The notes below the pieces were generated by a model. The model ran no database searches. It was not told where the DNA came from and saw only the letters and a program-made list of their open reading frames with translations. Below are positions 1 through 14,893 of a DNA stretch of 64,000 nucleotides, piece by piece. The DNA comes from Pseudomonas prosekii (GTDB taxonomy: Bacteria; Pseudomonadota; Gammaproteobacteria; Pseudomonadales; Pseudomonadaceae): contig NZ_LT629762.1 of the NCBI RefSeq assembly GCF_900105155.1, forward strand, positions 1,426,001 to 1,490,000, in the 5' to 3' direction. The position numbers and the translations under genes were made by a program. The stretch's first letter is position 1. The number at the start of each line of letters is the position of its first letter.

Positions 1-1210
<1,210 letters not shown>

Positions 1211-1315
1211 TTACCGTCGGCAAGTGATGTGCAGCGGGCAGTCTTGCGGACGATAAGGCTCAGGCCCGAGGGCCTGAACATTAAATCGTGCGGTACTTTA
1301 CCGGAGAAAAGAGGT

Positions 1316-3819
<2,504 letters not shown>

Positions 3820-4072
3820 TTAAAGCGGTCCGAGCCGCCGGGGAAAGCGAAGGAAGGCCGAAGCCCCCGATCACCTGCATTAATCACAGTGCACCTTTCA
3901 AAAAAACCGCCGCGTTGTGACAGACCGGGAGATGAAACTCCGGTGCGTTGCTCGCTACACATTTTTTGGAATCGCCCAGCAAAGACTGCTTGGTAATCGG
4001 CAACTCCTGCAATTCAGGCGAATCCACAGAAGTTGTATCAAGAAGGGAGCGTAGTCTACCGGAAAGCCCCTA

Positions 4073-5386
4073 TCAGCTCAAACCTTGATCTTCGCTCGGC
4101 GGCTGCCAATGTAAATTCCAGCCCTCGCCCGCCTCCCCGTTCAACCCCCGCAACCCCGCCACTGCAAGCAGTTGGTCGGCGCGATAGAGCAGCGGCAATC
4201 TGCCACGCACGAATGACGGTACGCCCCGTTCATTAAGCAAACGCTTCAGGTCGCGATGGCCGCGCTCGGGCAGATGCATGACTTCGCCGCCCTGACGATA
4301 GCGAATGTGCAGCGGTCCGCCAGGGATCTGCCCGCTCAAAGTCAGCAGGCCGTTATCCGGCAACATCAAAGATGATTCGGGATTTGACCAGCTCGCAACC
4401 ATCGACGGCGCGCGCAGCCACGGGCCGGATAACCACCAGATGCGCCCAGCGCTGCGATGCAATTCACCGTCGGCCAATCGCCAGATCGGACGCGCATCGC
4501 CGGTAGCGTCGCGAAGATCCTCCCATCCCGACCAATGGTCGCTGTCGGGCATGCGCGTGCGCTGGTTCAACCAACAGCTCAAAGCATTGCGTTGACGGGC
4601 GGCGGAAAGCTTTTGCAGCGACGCCAGTTCCAGCGACGGCAATCCCAGCCACGCAAACTCATTGCTGCCAGCGGCTGCGGCGAGATCAATCTGCGCCAAC
4701 TCATCAAGCAGTTCCTGCGCCTCGCGCAGATGGCCAGCGCTGCGGGCCATGGTCGCCTGGGCTTGCGGCCAGCGCTCGGTCAGGCTCGGCAACACTTGGT
4801 GGCGCAAGTAATTGCGCGAGAACTGGCGATCCTGATTCGACGGGTCCTCGATCCAGCGCAATTGATGCGCGCGGGCATAGGTTTCGAGTTCGGCGCGGCT
4901 GACGTTGAGCAGCGGCCGAAGCAGCTGCCCGTGACCCAGCGCTCGCTGGCTCGGCATAGCCGACAGCCCTCTCACACCGGCGCCACGCAACAGACGAAAC
5001 AGCAAGGTTTCAGCCTGATCGTCACGGTGCTGGGCGGTCAGCAACACGTCGTTGCAATGCGTCGCCTCAATGAAAGCGCCATAACGCGCCTCCCGCGCGG
5101 CACGTTCCAGGCTGGCACCGGGCTGAACCTGCACGCGCACGATTTTCAGCGGCACCCCCAAGCCATCGCAGACAGCCTGACAATGCGCCGGCCACGCATC
5201 AGCCGCCGGTTGCAAACCGTGGTGGACATGCAGGGCGCTGAGCGCCGGCAGGGAGTGGGATTTTGCGAGATTGGCGAGAAGGTGCAGCAGGACGGTGGAA
5301 TCGAGTCCGCCGGAGAACGCGATGCGCCAGTGTGCGGTGTTGCGCCATGGGGCGAGCTGCCCTAGAAGTACTGCGCCAAGTGTCAT
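4073..5386 (-). CDS. tilS: tRNA(Ile)-lysidine synthetase
   Basis: Adds lysine to C34 of the CAU-anticodon tRNA-Ile so that it reads AUA. From ATG at 5386 the protein is 437 residues. The N-terminal PP-loop ATPase motif is at residues 24-30 (FSGGLDST), with RHDDQAET-like and RLLRGAGVRGL segments following. The TilS substrate-binding and C-terminal domains end with a HLPERGHRDLKRLL block. The frame stays open upstream to 5476, but that part lies in a REP repeat, so the inner ATG is preferred. It lies between pyrG and accA, the usual Pseudomonas location. Confidence 0.93.
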   Translation of the reverse strand: MTLGAVLLGQLAPWRNTAHWRIAFSGGLDSTVLLHLLANLAKSHSLPALSALHVHHGLQPAADAWPAHCQAVCDGLGVPLKIVRVQVQPGASLERAAREARYGAFIEATHCNDVLLTAQHRDDQAETLLFRLLRGAGVRGLSAMPSQRALGHGQLLRPLLNVSRAELETYARAHQLRWIEDPSNQDRQFSRNYLRHQVLPSLTERWPQAQATMARSAGHLREAQELLDELAQIDLAAAAGSNEFAWLGLPSLELASLQKLSAARQRNALSCWLNQRTRMPDSDHWSGWEDLRDATGDARPIWRLADGELHRSAGRIWWLSGPWLRAPSMVASWSNPESSLMLPDNGLLTLSGQIPGGPLHIRYRQGGEVMHLPERGHRDLKRLLNERGVPSFVRGRLPLLYRADQLLAVAGLRGLNGEAGEGWNLHWQPPSEDQGLS

Positions 5387-5401
5387 GAGTACACCAAAAC
5401 C

Positions 5402-5490
5402 TGTAGGAGCCGAGCTTGCTCGCGATGAACGATAACGCGGTCGGTCATTAAACCGAAGCGCCCCCTTCGCGGGCAAGCCTTGCTCCTACA
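5402..5490. repeat. REP-pair (REPIN-like) intergenic repeat
   Basis: Two inverted arms, TGTAGGAGC..GCTTGCTCGCGA at the left and CGCGGGCAAGCC..GCTCCTACA at the right, flank an unconserved middle. This is the layout of Pseudomonas REP doublets. It fills most of the tilS-accA gap and accounts for the false upstream extension of the tilS reading frame. Confidence 0.85.
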
Positions 5491-5506
5491 AGAGCGAGTG
5501 CTCGGC

Positions 5507-6454
5507 TTAGAGGCCGTAGCTCATCAAGCGCTCATAACGGCGGGTCAGCAGCGCTTCGGTGTCGAAGCCCTTCAACATCGCCAATTGCGAGCTCAGCTCG
5601 GCACGGATCGAAGCCGCAGCAGCCGCTGGATCGCGATGCGCGCCGCCCAGTGGTTCGCCGATGACCTTATCAACGATGCCCAGGCCTTTCAGGCGCTCGG
5701 CAGTGATGCCCATCGCTTCAGCAGCATCCGGTGCCTTCTCTGCGGTTTTCCACAGAATCGATGCGCAACCTTCCGGCGAAATCACCGCGTAGGTCGAGTA
5801 CTGCAGCATGTTCAGTTGATCGCAAACACCAATCGCCAAAGCACCGCCAGAACCACCTTCACCGATGACGGTGGCGATGATCGGCGTCTTCAAACGCGCC
5901 ATGACACGCAGGTTCCAGGCAATCGCTTCGCTCTGGTTGCGCTCTTCGGCGTCGATGCCAGGGTAGGCGCCCGGGGTATCGATGAAGGTCAGGATCGGCA
6001 TTTTGAAACGTTCGGCCATTTCCATCAGGCGGCACGCTTTGCGATAGCCTTCCGGACGTGGCATGCCAAAGTTGCGGCGAACTTTCTCGCGCACTTCGCG
6101 GCCCTTCTGGTGACCGATGATCATCACCGGCTCATCGTTCAGACGCGCGATACCGCCCACAATGGCAGCGTCGTCGGAGAAGTGACGGTCGCCGTGCAAC
6201 TCATCGAACTCAGTGAAGATGTGCTCGATGTAGTCCAGGGTGTACGGACGTTTCGGGTGACGCGCCAGGCGCGCGATCTGCCAGCTGGTCAGCTTGCCGA
6301 AGATGTCTTCGGTCAAGGTGCTGCTCTTGTCCTGCAGGCGGGAGATCTCATCGCCGATATTCAGCGAATTGTCATTACCGACCAAGCGCAACTCTTCGAT
6401 CTTGGCTTGCAGGTCGGCGATCGGCTGTTCGAAATCTAGAAAATTCGGGTTCAT
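5507..6454 (-). CDS. accA: Acetyl-CoA carboxylase carboxyltransferase subunit alpha
   Basis: Alpha half of the carboxyltransferase that moves CO2 from biotin (on AccB) to acetyl-CoA, giving malonyl-CoA for fatty-acid synthesis; works with AccD. It is 315 residues from [16 protein letters not shown]; an in-frame ATG nine codons further up would add a segment not seen in the family. The crotonase-fold oxyanion stretch [12 protein letters not shown] and the [13 protein letters not shown] segment are present. It follows dnaE on the same strand after a 140-nt gap in which I see no other gene, as in E. coli and Pseudomonas. Confidence 0.97.
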   Translation of the reverse strand: MNPNFLDFEQPIADLQAKIEELRLVGNDNSLNIGDEISRLQDKSSTLTEDIFGKLTSWQIARLARHPKRPYTLDYIEHIFTEFDELHGDRHFSDDAAIVGGIARLNDEPVMIIGHQKGREVREKVRRNFGMPRPEGYRKACRLMEMAERFKMPILTFIDTPGAYPGIDAEERNQSEAIAWNLRVMARLKTPIIATVIGEGGSGGALAIGVCDQLNMLQYSTYAVISPEGCASILWKTAEKAPDAAEAMGITAERLKGLGIVDKVIGEPLGGAHRDPAAAAASIRAELSSQLAMLKGFDTEALLTRRYERLMSYGL

Positions 6455-6594
6455 AGGCGTCCGTCTTGGGTCGACTTCCAAGAGAGCTTGGGCCGGCCGG
6501 TTGTCTATTCGCGCCCTACCTTAAGGGAGAGGCGCGTTCAGGTCGAGATTAAAAATTCAGGTCGAGATCAGGCAGCCTTCAGCGCGCCTGACCG

Positions 6595-9500
6595 TCAACG
6601 GTATTGGAGGAAGACGTTGTCTCGCCCGAACTGGTCACGCAAGGCTTGAATCAACGCATCCGCCGGGTCGATCCGCCAGGTCTCGCCGAACTGCAGCAAG
6701 GCCTTCGCATCGGGGCTGGTGTATTCCATGGTGATCGGGCACGCGCCGCGGTGACGCTTGAACAATTCACCCAACCAGCGTAGCTGATCGCCTTTCAAAT
6801 CCTTGGTGTGCAGCTTCAGGCGCAGGCTTTCAGCGAGGTTGGTCCGCGCATCTTCCATGCTCATCACGCGTTTGACCCGCAAGCGCAAACCGCCGGAGAA
6901 GTCATCGTTGCTGACTTCGCCTTCGACCACCACCATCGCGTCGGTCTGCAACAGCGACTGCGCGGAATGGAAGGCTTCGGCAAACAGCGACGCTTCGATT
7001 CGGCCGGAGCGGTCGTCGAGGGTGATGAAACCCATCTTGTCGCCCTTTTTGTTCTTCATCACCCGCAGGGCGATGATCATGCCGGCGACGGTCTGGGTGT
7101 CGCGCGCCGGTTTCAGGTCGATGATGCGCTGCCGAGCAAAACGGCGAATCTCGCCTTCGTATTCGTCAATCGGGTGACCGGTCAGGTACAGGCCCAAGGT
7201 GTCTTTCTCACCTTTCAGGCGCTCCTTGAGCGTCAGCTCCTTGGCCTTGCGGTGGTTGGCATAAACGTCGGCGTCTGCCTCGACGAACAACCCGCCAAAC
7301 AGGTCGGCGTGGCCGCTGTCGTGGGTGCGCGCGGTCTGCTCGGCGGCTTTGATCGCGCCTTCCATTGCGTTCAGCAACACCGCGCGATTGCGGTCGATGT
7401 TGGCCTGATAGGCTTTGGTTTCGTCATGGAAGTACGGCCCCAGACGATCCAGCGCACCGCTGCGGATCAGACCGTCGAGGGTACGTTTGTTGATGCGTTT
7501 GAGGTCGACCCGCGCGCAGAAGTCGAACAAGTCCTTGAACGGCCCGTCCTGACGCGCCTCGGTGATCGCTTCCACCGGACCTTCGCCGACACCCTTGATC
7601 GCGCCGAGGCCATAGATGATCCGGCCCTCGTCGTTCACCGTGAACTTGAATTCCGAAGTATTCACATCCGGCGCGTCGAGACGCAGCTTCATGGTGCGAA
7701 TTTCTTCGATCAAGGTCACGACCTTGTCGGTGTTGTGCATGTCCGCCGACAGTACAGCAGCCATGAACGGCGCCGGGTAATGGGTTTTCAGCCAAGCCGT
7801 CTGGTACGACACCAGACCATAAGCGGCGGAGTGAGACTTGTTGAAACCGTAACCGGCGAATTTTTCCACCAGGTCGAAAATGTTACCGGCAAGGTCGGCT
7901 TCGATATTGTTGGTCTTGCAACCTTCAATAAAACCGCCGCGCTGCTTGGCCATTTCTTCGGGTTTTTTCTTACCCATGGCGCGACGCAGCATGTCTGCAC
8001 CGCCGAGGGTGTAACCGGCCATGACCTGCGCGATCTGCATCACCTGTTCTTGATACAGGATGATGCCGTAAGTCGGCGCCAATACTGGCTTGAGGCCTTC
8101 GTATTGATAATCCGAGTGCGGATACGCCAGCTCGGCGCGACCGTGCTTACGGTTGATAAAGTCGTCAACCATGCCCGATTGCAGCGGGCCCGGACGGAAC
8201 AGGGCGACCAGTGCGATCAAGTCTTCCAGGCAGTCGGGCTTGAGCTTTTTGATCAGCTCTTTCATGCCGCGCGACTCAAGCTGGAACACCGCGGTTGTTT
8301 CAGCCTTTTGCAGCAACTGGTAAGTCGGTTTGTCATCCAGCGGAATGAACGCAATGTCCAGCGGCGGCTGATCGACTTTGGCGCGGTCGCGGTTGATGGT
8401 TTTCAGCGCCCAGTCGATGACCGTCAGCGTTCGCAGACCGAGGAAGTCGAACTTCACCAGGCCGGCCGCCTCGACGTCATCCTTGTCGAACTGGGTTACC
8501 AGACCGTCGCCGGCCTCGTCGCAATAAATCGGTGAGAAGTCAGTCAGTTTGGTCGGCGCGATAACCACACCACCGGCGTGTTTACCGACGTTACGCACAA
8601 CGCCTTCGAGCTTGCGCGCCATGTCCCAGATTTCCGCGGCTTCTTCATCGACCTTGATGAAGTCGCGGAGGATTTCTTCCTGCTCGTAGGCTTTTTCCAG
8701 GGTCATGCCGACTTCGAACGGAATCATCTTCGACAGGCGATCCGCCAGGCCGTAGGACTTGCCCTGCACCCGCGCCACGTCGCGGACCACAGCCTTGGCC
8801 GCCATCGAACCGAAGGTGATGATCTGGCTGACCGCGTTGCGACCGTATTTTTCGGCCACGTATTCGATTACGCGGTCCCGGCCATCCATGCAGAAGTCGA
8901 CGTCGAAGTCGGGCATCGAGACCCGTTCCGGGTTCAGGAAACGTTCGAACAGCAGGTCATATTCCAGCGGATCGAGGTCGGTAATCTTCTGCACATAGGC
9001 CACCAGCGACCCGGCACCCGATCCACGCCCCGGCCCCACCGGCACGCCGTTGCTTTTGGCCCACTGGATAAAGTCCATAACGATCAGGAAGTAACCGGGG
9101 AAGCCCATCTGGATGATGATATCCAGCTCGAAATTCAGCCGATCAACGTAGACCTGACGTTTGGTTTCGTAGTCTTCGGTGGTGTCCTTGGGCAGCAGCA
9201 CGCTGAGGCGATCTTCCAGGCCATCGAAGGACACCTTGCGGAAATACTCATCGATGGTCATGCCATCGGGGATCGGGAAGTTGGGCAGGAAGTGCTTGCC
9301 GAGCTTCACTTCGATGTTGCAGCGCTTGGCGATCTCGACCGTGTTGGCCAGCGCCTCGGGAATGTCGCTGAACAGCTCAGCCATTTCCTCGGCACTTTTG
9401 AGGTATTGCTGATCGCTGTAATTCTTCGAACGCCGCGGATCGTCGAGGGCGCGGCCCTCACCGATGCAGACGCGGGTTTCGTGCGCCTCGAAATCTTCCT

Positions 9501-10116
9501 GCTTGATAAAGCGCACATCGTTGGTCGCCACCAGCGGCGCGCCGATTTTCTCGGCCAGGGCCACGGCGCCGTGCAATTGTTCTTCGTCATTGGGGCGACT
9601 GGTGCGCTGGATTTCCAGGTAAAAACGGTCCGGGAACACCGCCATCCATTCCCGCGCGAGTTTTTCCGCTTCGGCCGGGTTGCCGCCGAGCATGGCCAGG
9701 CCGATCTCGCCCTCCTTCGCCGCCGACAGCATGATCAAGCCTTCGCTCGCTTCGGCCACCCACTCGCGCTCGATGATGATCGAGCCATTGCGCTGACCGT
9801 CGATAAAACCGCGCGAGATCAGTTCAGTGAGGTTGCGATAACCGACGCCATTCATCGCCAGCAGGCTGATCCGGCTCAGCGCGTTGTCCGGATCCTTGTT
9901 CGACAGCCACAGGTCGGCGCCGCAGATCGGCTTGATGCCTGCGCCCATGGCCGCTTTATAGAATTTGACCAGCGAACACATGTTGTTCTGGTCGGTGACC
10001 GCAACGGCAGGCATGTTCATGCCGACCAGGGTCTTGACCAGCGGTTTGATCCGCACCAGACCGTCGACCAGGGAATATTCAGTGTGCAGGCGTAGGTGAA
10101 CGAATGAAGCCGGCAT
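6595..10116 (-). CDS. dnaE: DNA polymerase III subunit alpha
   Basis: Catalytic subunit of the replicative polymerase. It is 1173 residues. The N-terminal PHP domain ([11 protein letters not shown], residues 5-15) is followed by the Pol III palm with the metal-binding aspartates in [13 protein letters not shown] (Asp403, Asp405), the fingers region, tandem helix-hairpin-helix ([11 protein letters not shown]) and a C-terminal OB fold. The length is that of DnaE1-type alpha subunits, not the error-prone DnaE2/ImuC. It lies between rnhB and accA. Confidence 0.98.
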   Translation of the reverse strand: MPASFVHLRLHTEYSLVDGLVRIKPLVKTLVGMNMPAVAVTDQNNMCSLVKFYKAAMGAGIKPICGADLWLSNKDPDNALSRISLLAMNGVGYRNLTELISRGFIDGQRNGSIIIEREWVAEASEGLIMLSAAKEGEIGLAMLGGNPAEAEKLAREWMAVFPDRFYLEIQRTSRPNDEEQLHGAVALAEKIGAPLVATNDVRFIKQEDFEAHETRVCIGEGRALDDPRRSKNYSDQQYLKSAEEMAELFSDIPEALANTVEIAKRCNIEVKLGKHFLPNFPIPDGMTIDEYFRKVSFDGLEDRLSVLLPKDTTEDYETKRQVYVDRLNFELDIIIQMGFPGYFLIVMDFIQWAKSNGVPVGPGRGSGAGSLVAYVQKITDLDPLEYDLLFERFLNPERVSMPDFDVDFCMDGRDRVIEYVAEKYGRNAVSQIITFGSMAAKAVVRDVARVQGKSYGLADRLSKMIPFEVGMTLEKAYEQEEILRDFIKVDEEAAEIWDMARKLEGVVRNVGKHAGGVVIAPTKLTDFSPIYCDEAGDGLVTQFDKDDVEAAGLVKFDFLGLRTLTVIDWALKTINRDRAKVDQPPLDIAFIPLDDKPTYQLLQKAETTAVFQLESRGMKELIKKLKPDCLEDLIALVALFRPGPLQSGMVDDFINRKHGRAELAYPHSDYQYEGLKPVLAPTYGIILYQEQVMQIAQVMAGYTLGGADMLRRAMGKKKPEEMAKQRGGFIEGCKTNNIEADLAGNIFDLVEKFAGYGFNKSHSAAYGLVSYQTAWLKTHYPAPFMAAVLSADMHNTDKVVTLIEEIRTMKLRLDAPDVNTSEFKFTVNDEGRIIYGLGAIKGVGEGPVEAITEARQDGPFKDLFDFCARVDLKRINKRTLDGLIRSGALDRLGPYFHDETKAYQANIDRNRAVLLNAMEGAIKAAEQTARTHDSGHADLFGGLFVEADADVYANHRKAKELTLKERLKGEKDTLGLYLTGHPIDEYEGEIRRFARQRIIDLKPARDTQTVAGMIIALRVMKNKKGDKMGFITLDDRSGRIEASLFAEAFHSAQSLLQTDAMVVVEGEVSNDDFSGGLRLRVKRVMSMEDARTNLAESLRLKLHTKDLKGDQLRWLGELFKRHRGACPITMEYTSPDAKALLQFGETWRIDPADALIQALRDQFGRDNVFLQYR

Positions 10117-10192
10117 GGTGATCCTGCGTTATGTCATGAAAACAGCAAGGCCCGGATTGTACCGGGCCTTGGAAAAAACATCAGCCTTGCGA

Positions 10193-10834
10193 CTAAATCA
10201 CAATCAGGTTTTCGCGCGCCTCGTACGCCATGCGCACCGGGGCGAACGAGCGTCGGTGAATCGGCGTCGGTCCGAGACGGGCCAGCGCTTCCAGATGAAC
10301 GGGCGTCGGGTAGCCTTTGTGGCCGCCCATTCCGTAACCCGGGTAGATCAATTCGAACGCGGCCATCTCGCGGTCGCGGCTGACTTTGGCGAGAATCGAT
10401 GCCGCAGCAATTGCCGGGACCTTGCCGTCGCCCTGCACCACCGCTTCGGCGCGCATCGACAATTTAGGGCAGCGGTTGCCGTCGATCATCGCCAGTTTCG
10501 GCTGAATGTGCAGGCCTTCGATGGCGCGCTGCATCGCCAGCATGGTGGCGTGGAGGATGTTCAGTTCGTCGATTTCTTCGACTTCAGCGCGGGCGATGCA
10601 CCAACTCAGCGCTTTCTCGCAGATTTCGTCGTAGAGCTTTTCGCGGCGCGCTTCGGTGAGCTTCTTCGAATCATTGAGGCCGAGGATCGGTCGCATCGGA
10701 TCAAGGATCACCGCAGCGGTGACCACGGCGCCGCACAGCGGGCCGCGACCGACTTCGTCGACACCGGCAACCAAATCCACGGCTTCTGCGACCAAAGTGA
10801 AATCCAGCCCCATTTGCATGCTTGTCTTACTCAT
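10193..10834 (-). CDS. rnhB: Ribonuclease HII
   Basis: Cuts the RNA strand of RNA-DNA hybrids and removes single misincorporated ribonucleotides. It is 213 residues. The first metal-binding residues are in [13 protein letters not shown] and others in LNDSKKL and IDGNRCP. The ATG at 10834 overlaps the lpxB stop by ATGA. A second in-frame ATG six codons later (MQMGLDF) matches the usual family N-terminus and could be the true start. Confidence 0.95.
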   Translation of the reverse strand: MSKTSMQMGLDFTLVAEAVDLVAGVDEVGRGPLCGAVVTAAVILDPMRPILGLNDSKKLTEARREKLYDEICEKALSWCIARAEVEEIDELNILHATMLAMQRAIEGLHIQPKLAMIDGNRCPKLSMRAEAVVQGDGKVPAIAAASILAKVSRDREMAAFELIYPGYGMGGHKGYPTPVHLEALARLGPTPIHRRSFAPVRMAYEARENLIVI

Positions 10835-11961
10835 TGTATTTCGCCGATCAGTTTCAGCACGGCGTCCGCCGCCTGGTTGGAGGCGTCCAGACGAAGGGTG
10901 CGGTGGATCTCGTCGAAACCGCGAGTCTGCTCTTCGCCGCCCTCGATCAATGGCGACAAGGTCTGGGCCAGCGCTTCGACCGTTGCATCGTCCTGTAACA
11001 ACTCCGGGACCAACAGGCGCTGGGCGAGCAAGTTGGGCAGCGAGACGTAAGGACTTTTGACCATGCGCTTGAGAATCCAGAACGTCAGCGGCGCCAAGCG
11101 ATACGCAACGACCATCGGTCGTTTGTACAGCAACGCTTCAAGCGTCGCCGTGCCGGAAGCGATCAACACTGCGTCGCAGGCCGCCAGCGCCAGATGGGAT
11201 TTGCCGTCGAGCAACGTCAGCGGCAGATCTCGCCCGGCCAGCAGTTCTTCGAGCTGCGCGCGGCGCTCGGGGTTGGCGCACGGCACCACGAAACGCACGC
11301 CGGGACGCAACGCGCGCAGACGCTGGGCGGTATCGAGGAACAGCGCACCGAGACGCCCGACTTCACCGCCGCGACTGCCCGGCATCAGCGCCACTAGCGG
11401 CCCGTCCGGTAAACCGAGTTCGGCGCGCGCGGCGGCGCGATCGGCTTGCAGCGGAATCGCATCGGCCAGCGAGTGCCCGACGAAGCGCACTGGCACGCCC
11501 TTCTCTTCGTAGAATTTGGCTTCGAACGGGAACAGCGTCAGCATCAAGTCGCAGCCTTCGCGAATCTTCAGCACGCGCTTTTGCCGCCACGCCCAGACCG
11601 ACGGGCTGACGTAATGCACGGTTTTGATCCCGGCCTGACGCAGCTTCAGTTCGATATTGAGGTTGAAGTCCGGCGCATCGATGCCGATGAACACGTCCGG
11701 TTTCTCGGCGATCAGGTCGGCGACCAGTTTCTTGCGCCGCGCGAGCAACTCGCGCAATCGGCCCAGCACTTCCACCAGGCCCATGACCGACAGCCGTTCC
11801 ATCGGGAAGTACGAGGTCAGGCCTTCGGCCTGCATCAACGGGCCACCGACGCCAATGAACTCCACCGCCGGGTGCTGTGCCTTGAGAGCACGCATCAAAC
11901 CGGCGCCCAGAATGTCACCGGAAGCCTCACCCGCTACCAGCGCAATACGCAAATTAGCCAT
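10831..11961 (-). CDS. lpxB: Lipid-A-disaccharide synthase
   Basis: Joins UDP-2,3-diacylglucosamine and lipid X to make the beta-1,6 disaccharide of lipid A; a peripheral inner-membrane GT19 glycosyltransferase. It is 376 residues, starting with the glycine-rich [16 protein letters not shown] segment and containing [10 protein letters not shown] and the [12 protein letters not shown] signature. It sits in the lpxD-fabZ-lpxA-lpxB-rnhB cluster, with 2 nt after lpxA and an ATGA overlap with rnhB. Confidence 0.98.
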   Translation of the reverse strand: MANLRIALVAGEASGDILGAGLMRALKAQHPAVEFIGVGGPLMQAEGLTSYFPMERLSVMGLVEVLGRLRELLARRKKLVADLIAEKPDVFIGIDAPDFNLNIELKLRQAGIKTVHYVSPSVWAWRQKRVLKIREGCDLMLTLFPFEAKFYEEKGVPVRFVGHSLADAIPLQADRAAARAELGLPDGPLVALMPGSRGGEVGRLGALFLDTAQRLRALRPGVRFVVPCANPERRAQLEELLAGRDLPLTLLDGKSHLALAACDAVLIASGTATLEALLYKRPMVVAYRLAPLTFWILKRMVKSPYVSLPNLLAQRLLVPELLQDDATVEALAQTLSPLIEGGEEQTRGFDEIHRTLRLDASNQAADAVLKLIGEIQ

Positions 11962-11963
11962 GA

Positions 11964-12740
11964 TTAACGAGTGATGCCGCGAGTCGAAGACTGGATGGAA
12001 TCACGGAATACCGCGACTTCCGGGAACTGTGCCGAAGGTTCGGACAGTTCGGCGAGCGCCTGGTCAACCGTCAGGCCCTGGCGGTAAACCACCTTGTAGG
12101 CGCGACGCAAGGCGTGGATGGCGTCCTCGCTGAAACCGCGACGGCGCATGCCTTCGAAGTTCATGCTGCGGGCTTCGGCAGGGTTGCCGAACACCGTGAC
12201 ATACGCGGGAACGTCTTTGCCGATGGCGGTGCCCATACCGGAAAAGCTGTGGGCGCCGATGTGGCAATACTGGTGAACCAGGGTGAAACCGGAGAGGATC
12301 GCCCAGTCGTCAACGTGCACATGGCCGGCCAACGCGGTGTTGTTGACCAGGATGCAGTGGTTGCCGATCACGCTGTCGTGACCAATGTGCGCGTAGGCCA
12401 TCACCAGGTTGTGATCACCCAGCGTGGTTTCGGCGCGGTCCTGCACGGTGCCACGGTGAATCGTCACGCCTTCGCGGATGACATTGTGGTCACCGATGAC
12501 CAGGCGGGTTTCTTCACCCTTGTATTTCAGATCGGGCGTGTCCTCACCTACCGAGGAAAACTGGTAAATGCGGTTGTGCTTGCCGATGCGGGTCGGGCCT
12601 TTGAGAATTACATGCGGCCCGATCACTGTCCCCTCGCCGATTTCCACACCTGCGCCGACGATCGACCATGGGCCGACCTCGACACCCTCAGCCAGTACGG
12701 CTGTCGGATCGATGATTGCGCGAGGGTCAATCAAACTCAT
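11964..12740 (-). CDS. lpxA: UDP-N-acetylglucosamine O-acyltransferase
   Basis: First committed step of lipid A synthesis: transfers 3-hydroxyacyl from ACP to the 3-OH of UDP-GlcNAc. It is 258 residues of left-handed beta helix built on hexapeptide repeats (such as IGPHVI, IGDHNV, LGDHNL), followed by the helical C-terminal domain. The catalytic-His region reads AYAHIGHD. The start ATG overlaps the fabZ stop by ATGA, which suggests coupled translation. Confidence 0.98.
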   Translation of the reverse strand: MSLIDPRAIIDPTAVLAEGVEVGPWSIVGAGVEIGEGTVIGPHVILKGPTRIGKHNRIYQFSSVGEDTPDLKYKGEETRLVIGDHNVIREGVTIHRGTVQDRAETTLGDHNLVMAYAHIGHDSVIGNHCILVNNTALAGHVHVDDWAILSGFTLVHQYCHIGAHSFSGMGTAIGKDVPAYVTVFGNPAEARSMNFEGMRRRGFSEDAIHALRRAYKVVYRQGLTVDQALAELSEPSAQFPEVAVFRDSIQSSTRGITR

Positions 12741-13177
12741 AGTTTGCGTTCCGCGCAGATGATTTCAGCGGAGCAGACTGGTTTGCCGTCGACCGAAGCC
12801 TGGCATTCGAACTTCCAGATCTGGCGCTTGCAGCTGATGAAACGGGCTTCGAGGATCAACTGATCGCCGGGGGTGACAGGCTGGCGAAAACGCAGCTTGT
12901 CGGAGCCGACGAAGTAGTAAAGCGTGCCGTCAGCGGGCTTCACGTCGAGCATTTTGAAGCCAAGGATACCGGCAGCCTGAGCCATTGCTTCGATGATCAG
13001 TACGCCCGGCATGATTGGATGCGCAGGGAAGTGACCATTGAAGAACGGTTCGTTGATGCTGACATTCTTGTAGGCGCGAATGCGCTTGCCTTCCACATCC
13101 AGTTCCACGACCCGGTCCACCAGCAGGAACGGGTAACGGTGAGGCAGGTATTCGCGAATCTCGTTGATGTCCATCAT
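12737..13177 (-). CDS. fabZ: 3-hydroxyacyl-[acyl-carrier-protein] dehydratase
   Basis: Dehydrates beta-hydroxyacyl-ACP in fatty-acid elongation; hot-dog fold. It is 146 residues from [20 protein letters not shown]. The catalytic His49 is in FFNGHFP and Glu63 in LIIEAMAQ. The frame continues upstream to 13237, but the extra 20 residues are unlike the family, so the double ATG at 13177 is chosen. Sharing an operon with lpxA and lpxD ties together enzymes that draw on the same 3-hydroxyacyl-ACP pool. Confidence 0.97.
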   Translation of the reverse strand: MMDINEIREYLPHRYPFLLVDRVVELDVEGKRIRAYKNVSINEPFFNGHFPAHPIMPGVLIIEAMAQAAGILGFKMLDVKPADGTLYYFVGSDKLRFRQPVTPGDQLILEARFISCKRQIWKFECQASVDGKPVCSAEIICAERKL

Positions 13178-13285
13178 TTCGGGGGGAAGCCTATGTAAAG
13201 ATTGGGAGCGCGCGACTGACGCGCACCCCTCTAGCAAATCAAGGAGGCAGTCTAGCGGCTGTGCACACTTGATATGGAAATGGTA

Positions 13286-14341
13286 TCAGCCATCTGATGA
13301 AGCATTATTGCCAGGGGTCACTTCCCCTACACGCTTTTCCAGCTGTCGCAGACGCCTCGCGATGTCATCGAGCTGACGGATGCGTGCCGCGCTTTTGCGC
13401 CACTCGGCAGCCGGTTGCATGGCTGTCCCGGAAGAATAGGAACCCGGCTCGGTAATCGAGTGGGTCACCATGGTCATCCCGGTCAGGAAAACGTTGTCGC
13501 AAATCTCGATATGCCCCACCAGCCCGACACCGCCGGCGAGCATGCAATGCTTGCCGATCTTGGTGCTGCCGGAGATGCCCACGCACGCCGCCATGGCGGT
13601 GTGATCACCGATCTGGACGTTGTGAGCAATCTGGATCTGGTTGTCGAGCTTCACACCATTGCCCAGCACGGTATCGGCCAGCGCCCCGCGATCGATAGCG
13701 GTGTTGACGCCAATCTCGACGTCGTCACCAACCAGCACGCCGCCAATCTGCGCGATCTTCTGCCAGACGCCTTTCTCGTTGGCGAAACCAAAACCTTCGC
13801 CACCGAGCACGGCGCCCGACTGAATCACCACGCGTTTGCCAATGCGCACGTCGTGGTACAGCGTGACCCGCGGAGCCAGCCAACCGCCCTCGCCAATCTC
13901 GCAGCGAGCACCGATGAAGCAATGCGCGCCAACGGTGACACCCGCCGCAATCCGCGCGCCGCTTTCAATCACCGCAAACGCACCGATGCTCGCCGCCGGG
14001 TCAACCACCGCGTCCGCCGCAATCACTGCCGTCGGATGAACACCGGCAGCCGCTTTGGGTTTGGGGTCGAACAGATGGGAGATGCGCGCGTACGCCAGAT
14101 ACGGGTCAGGCACGATCAGCACGTTACCGGCAAAACCTTCGGCATCAGCAGCCTTCAGCAACAGTGCTGCAGCCTTGCTGTCCGCGAGGTATTTACGGTA
14201 TTGAGGATTTGCCAGAAAGCTCAACTGAGCTGGGCCAGCCTCTTGCAAAGTGGCTAGCCCAGTAATTTCCTTCTCCGCGTCGCCACTCAGGGTGGCGCCG
14301 AGGAACTCGGCCAATTGGCCGAGCTTTATAGTCGCTGTCAT
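13286..14341 (-). CDS. lpxD: UDP-3-O-(3-hydroxyacyl)glucosamine N-acyltransferase
   Basis: Third step of lipid A synthesis: N-acylates UDP-3-O-acylglucosamine. It is 351 residues. The N-terminal uridine-binding domain (residues 1-100) is followed by a long hexapeptide-repeat beta helix ([18 protein letters not shown]) and a C-terminal helix ([17 protein letters not shown]). The catalytic His lies in the [13 protein letters not shown] segment. It starts 3 nt after the ompH stop; 108 nt separate its end from fabZ. Confidence 0.97.
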   Translation of the reverse strand: MTATIKLGQLAEFLGATLSGDAEKEITGLATLQEAGPAQLSFLANPQYRKYLADSKAAALLLKAADAEGFAGNVLIVPDPYLAYARISHLFDPKPKAAAGVHPTAVIAADAVVDPAASIGAFAVIESGARIAAGVTVGAHCFIGARCEIGEGGWLAPRVTLYHDVRIGKRVVIQSGAVLGGEGFGFANEKGVWQKIAQIGGVLVGDDVEIGVNTAIDRGALADTVLGNGVKLDNQIQIAHNVQIGDHTAMAACVGISGSTKIGKHCMLAGGVGLVGHIEICDNVFLTGMTMVTHSITEPGSYSSGTAMQPAAEWRKSAARIRQLDDIARRLRQLEKRVGEVTPGNNASSDG

Positions 14342-14344
14342 GGA

Positions 14345-14848
14345 TTACTTCAGCTGATTCATGCGCTCGATAACCTGGCGAGTGATGTCGTACTGAGGTT
14401 TGACATCAATCACTGCGCCACGCTCGAAGACCAGGTCAAAAGCACCTTTCTTGATGACTTCTTCCACAGCGCTGTCCAGTTTCGGCTTCAGCTGCTTCAG
14501 CATTTCACGGTCAGCCACGGCTTTGGCTTCGTTCAGTTCCTTGGACTGGAACTGGAAGTCGCGGGCCTTTTGCTTGAATTCAAGCTCCAGACGCTCACGC
14601 TCGCCTTGCTGCATCTTGTCGCCACCGGCAACCAGACGGTCCTGAATACCTTTGGCACTGCTTTCCAGGGTTTTCAGTTTGCTCAGCTGTGGGCCGAACT
14701 TCTTCTCGGCGTCGACGGCGTATTTTTTCGCCGCGTCGGATTCGAGCAGAGCCATCTGATAATTCAGAACGGCGATTTTCATGTCGGCAAAAGCCGGGCC
14801 TGCAACCAGTACGGTCGCCAGGAGAACCAATTGAGTCAACTTACGCAC
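14345..14848 (-). CDS. skp: OmpH/Skp family periplasmic chaperone
   Basis: Periplasmic holdase that keeps unfolded outer-membrane proteins soluble on the way to BamA. It is 167 residues with a clear signal peptide (MRKLTQLVLLATVLVAGPAFA, cleaved near residue 21), then a small beta body and two long charged helices forming the tentacles (QGERERLELEFKQKARDFQF region). It sits directly after bamA, as in most Gammaproteobacteria, so chaperone and insertase are co-expressed. Confidence 0.95.
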   Translation of the reverse strand: MRKLTQLVLLATVLVAGPAFADMKIAVLNYQMALLESDAAKKYAVDAEKKFGPQLSKLKTLESSAKGIQDRLVAGGDKMQQGERERLELEFKQKARDFQFQSKELNEAKAVADREMLKQLKPKLDSAVEEVIKKGAFDLVFERGAVIDVKPQYDITRQVIERMNQLK

Positions 14849-14893
14849 GATGCACTCCTACAAAATCCATTGTCGTTATCTTGGGTCAGACGC

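Noticed and set aside
5387..5476. Extended N-terminus of tilS
   Set aside because: The added codons lie in the REP repeat and do not match TilS; the ATG at 5386 gives the family start.
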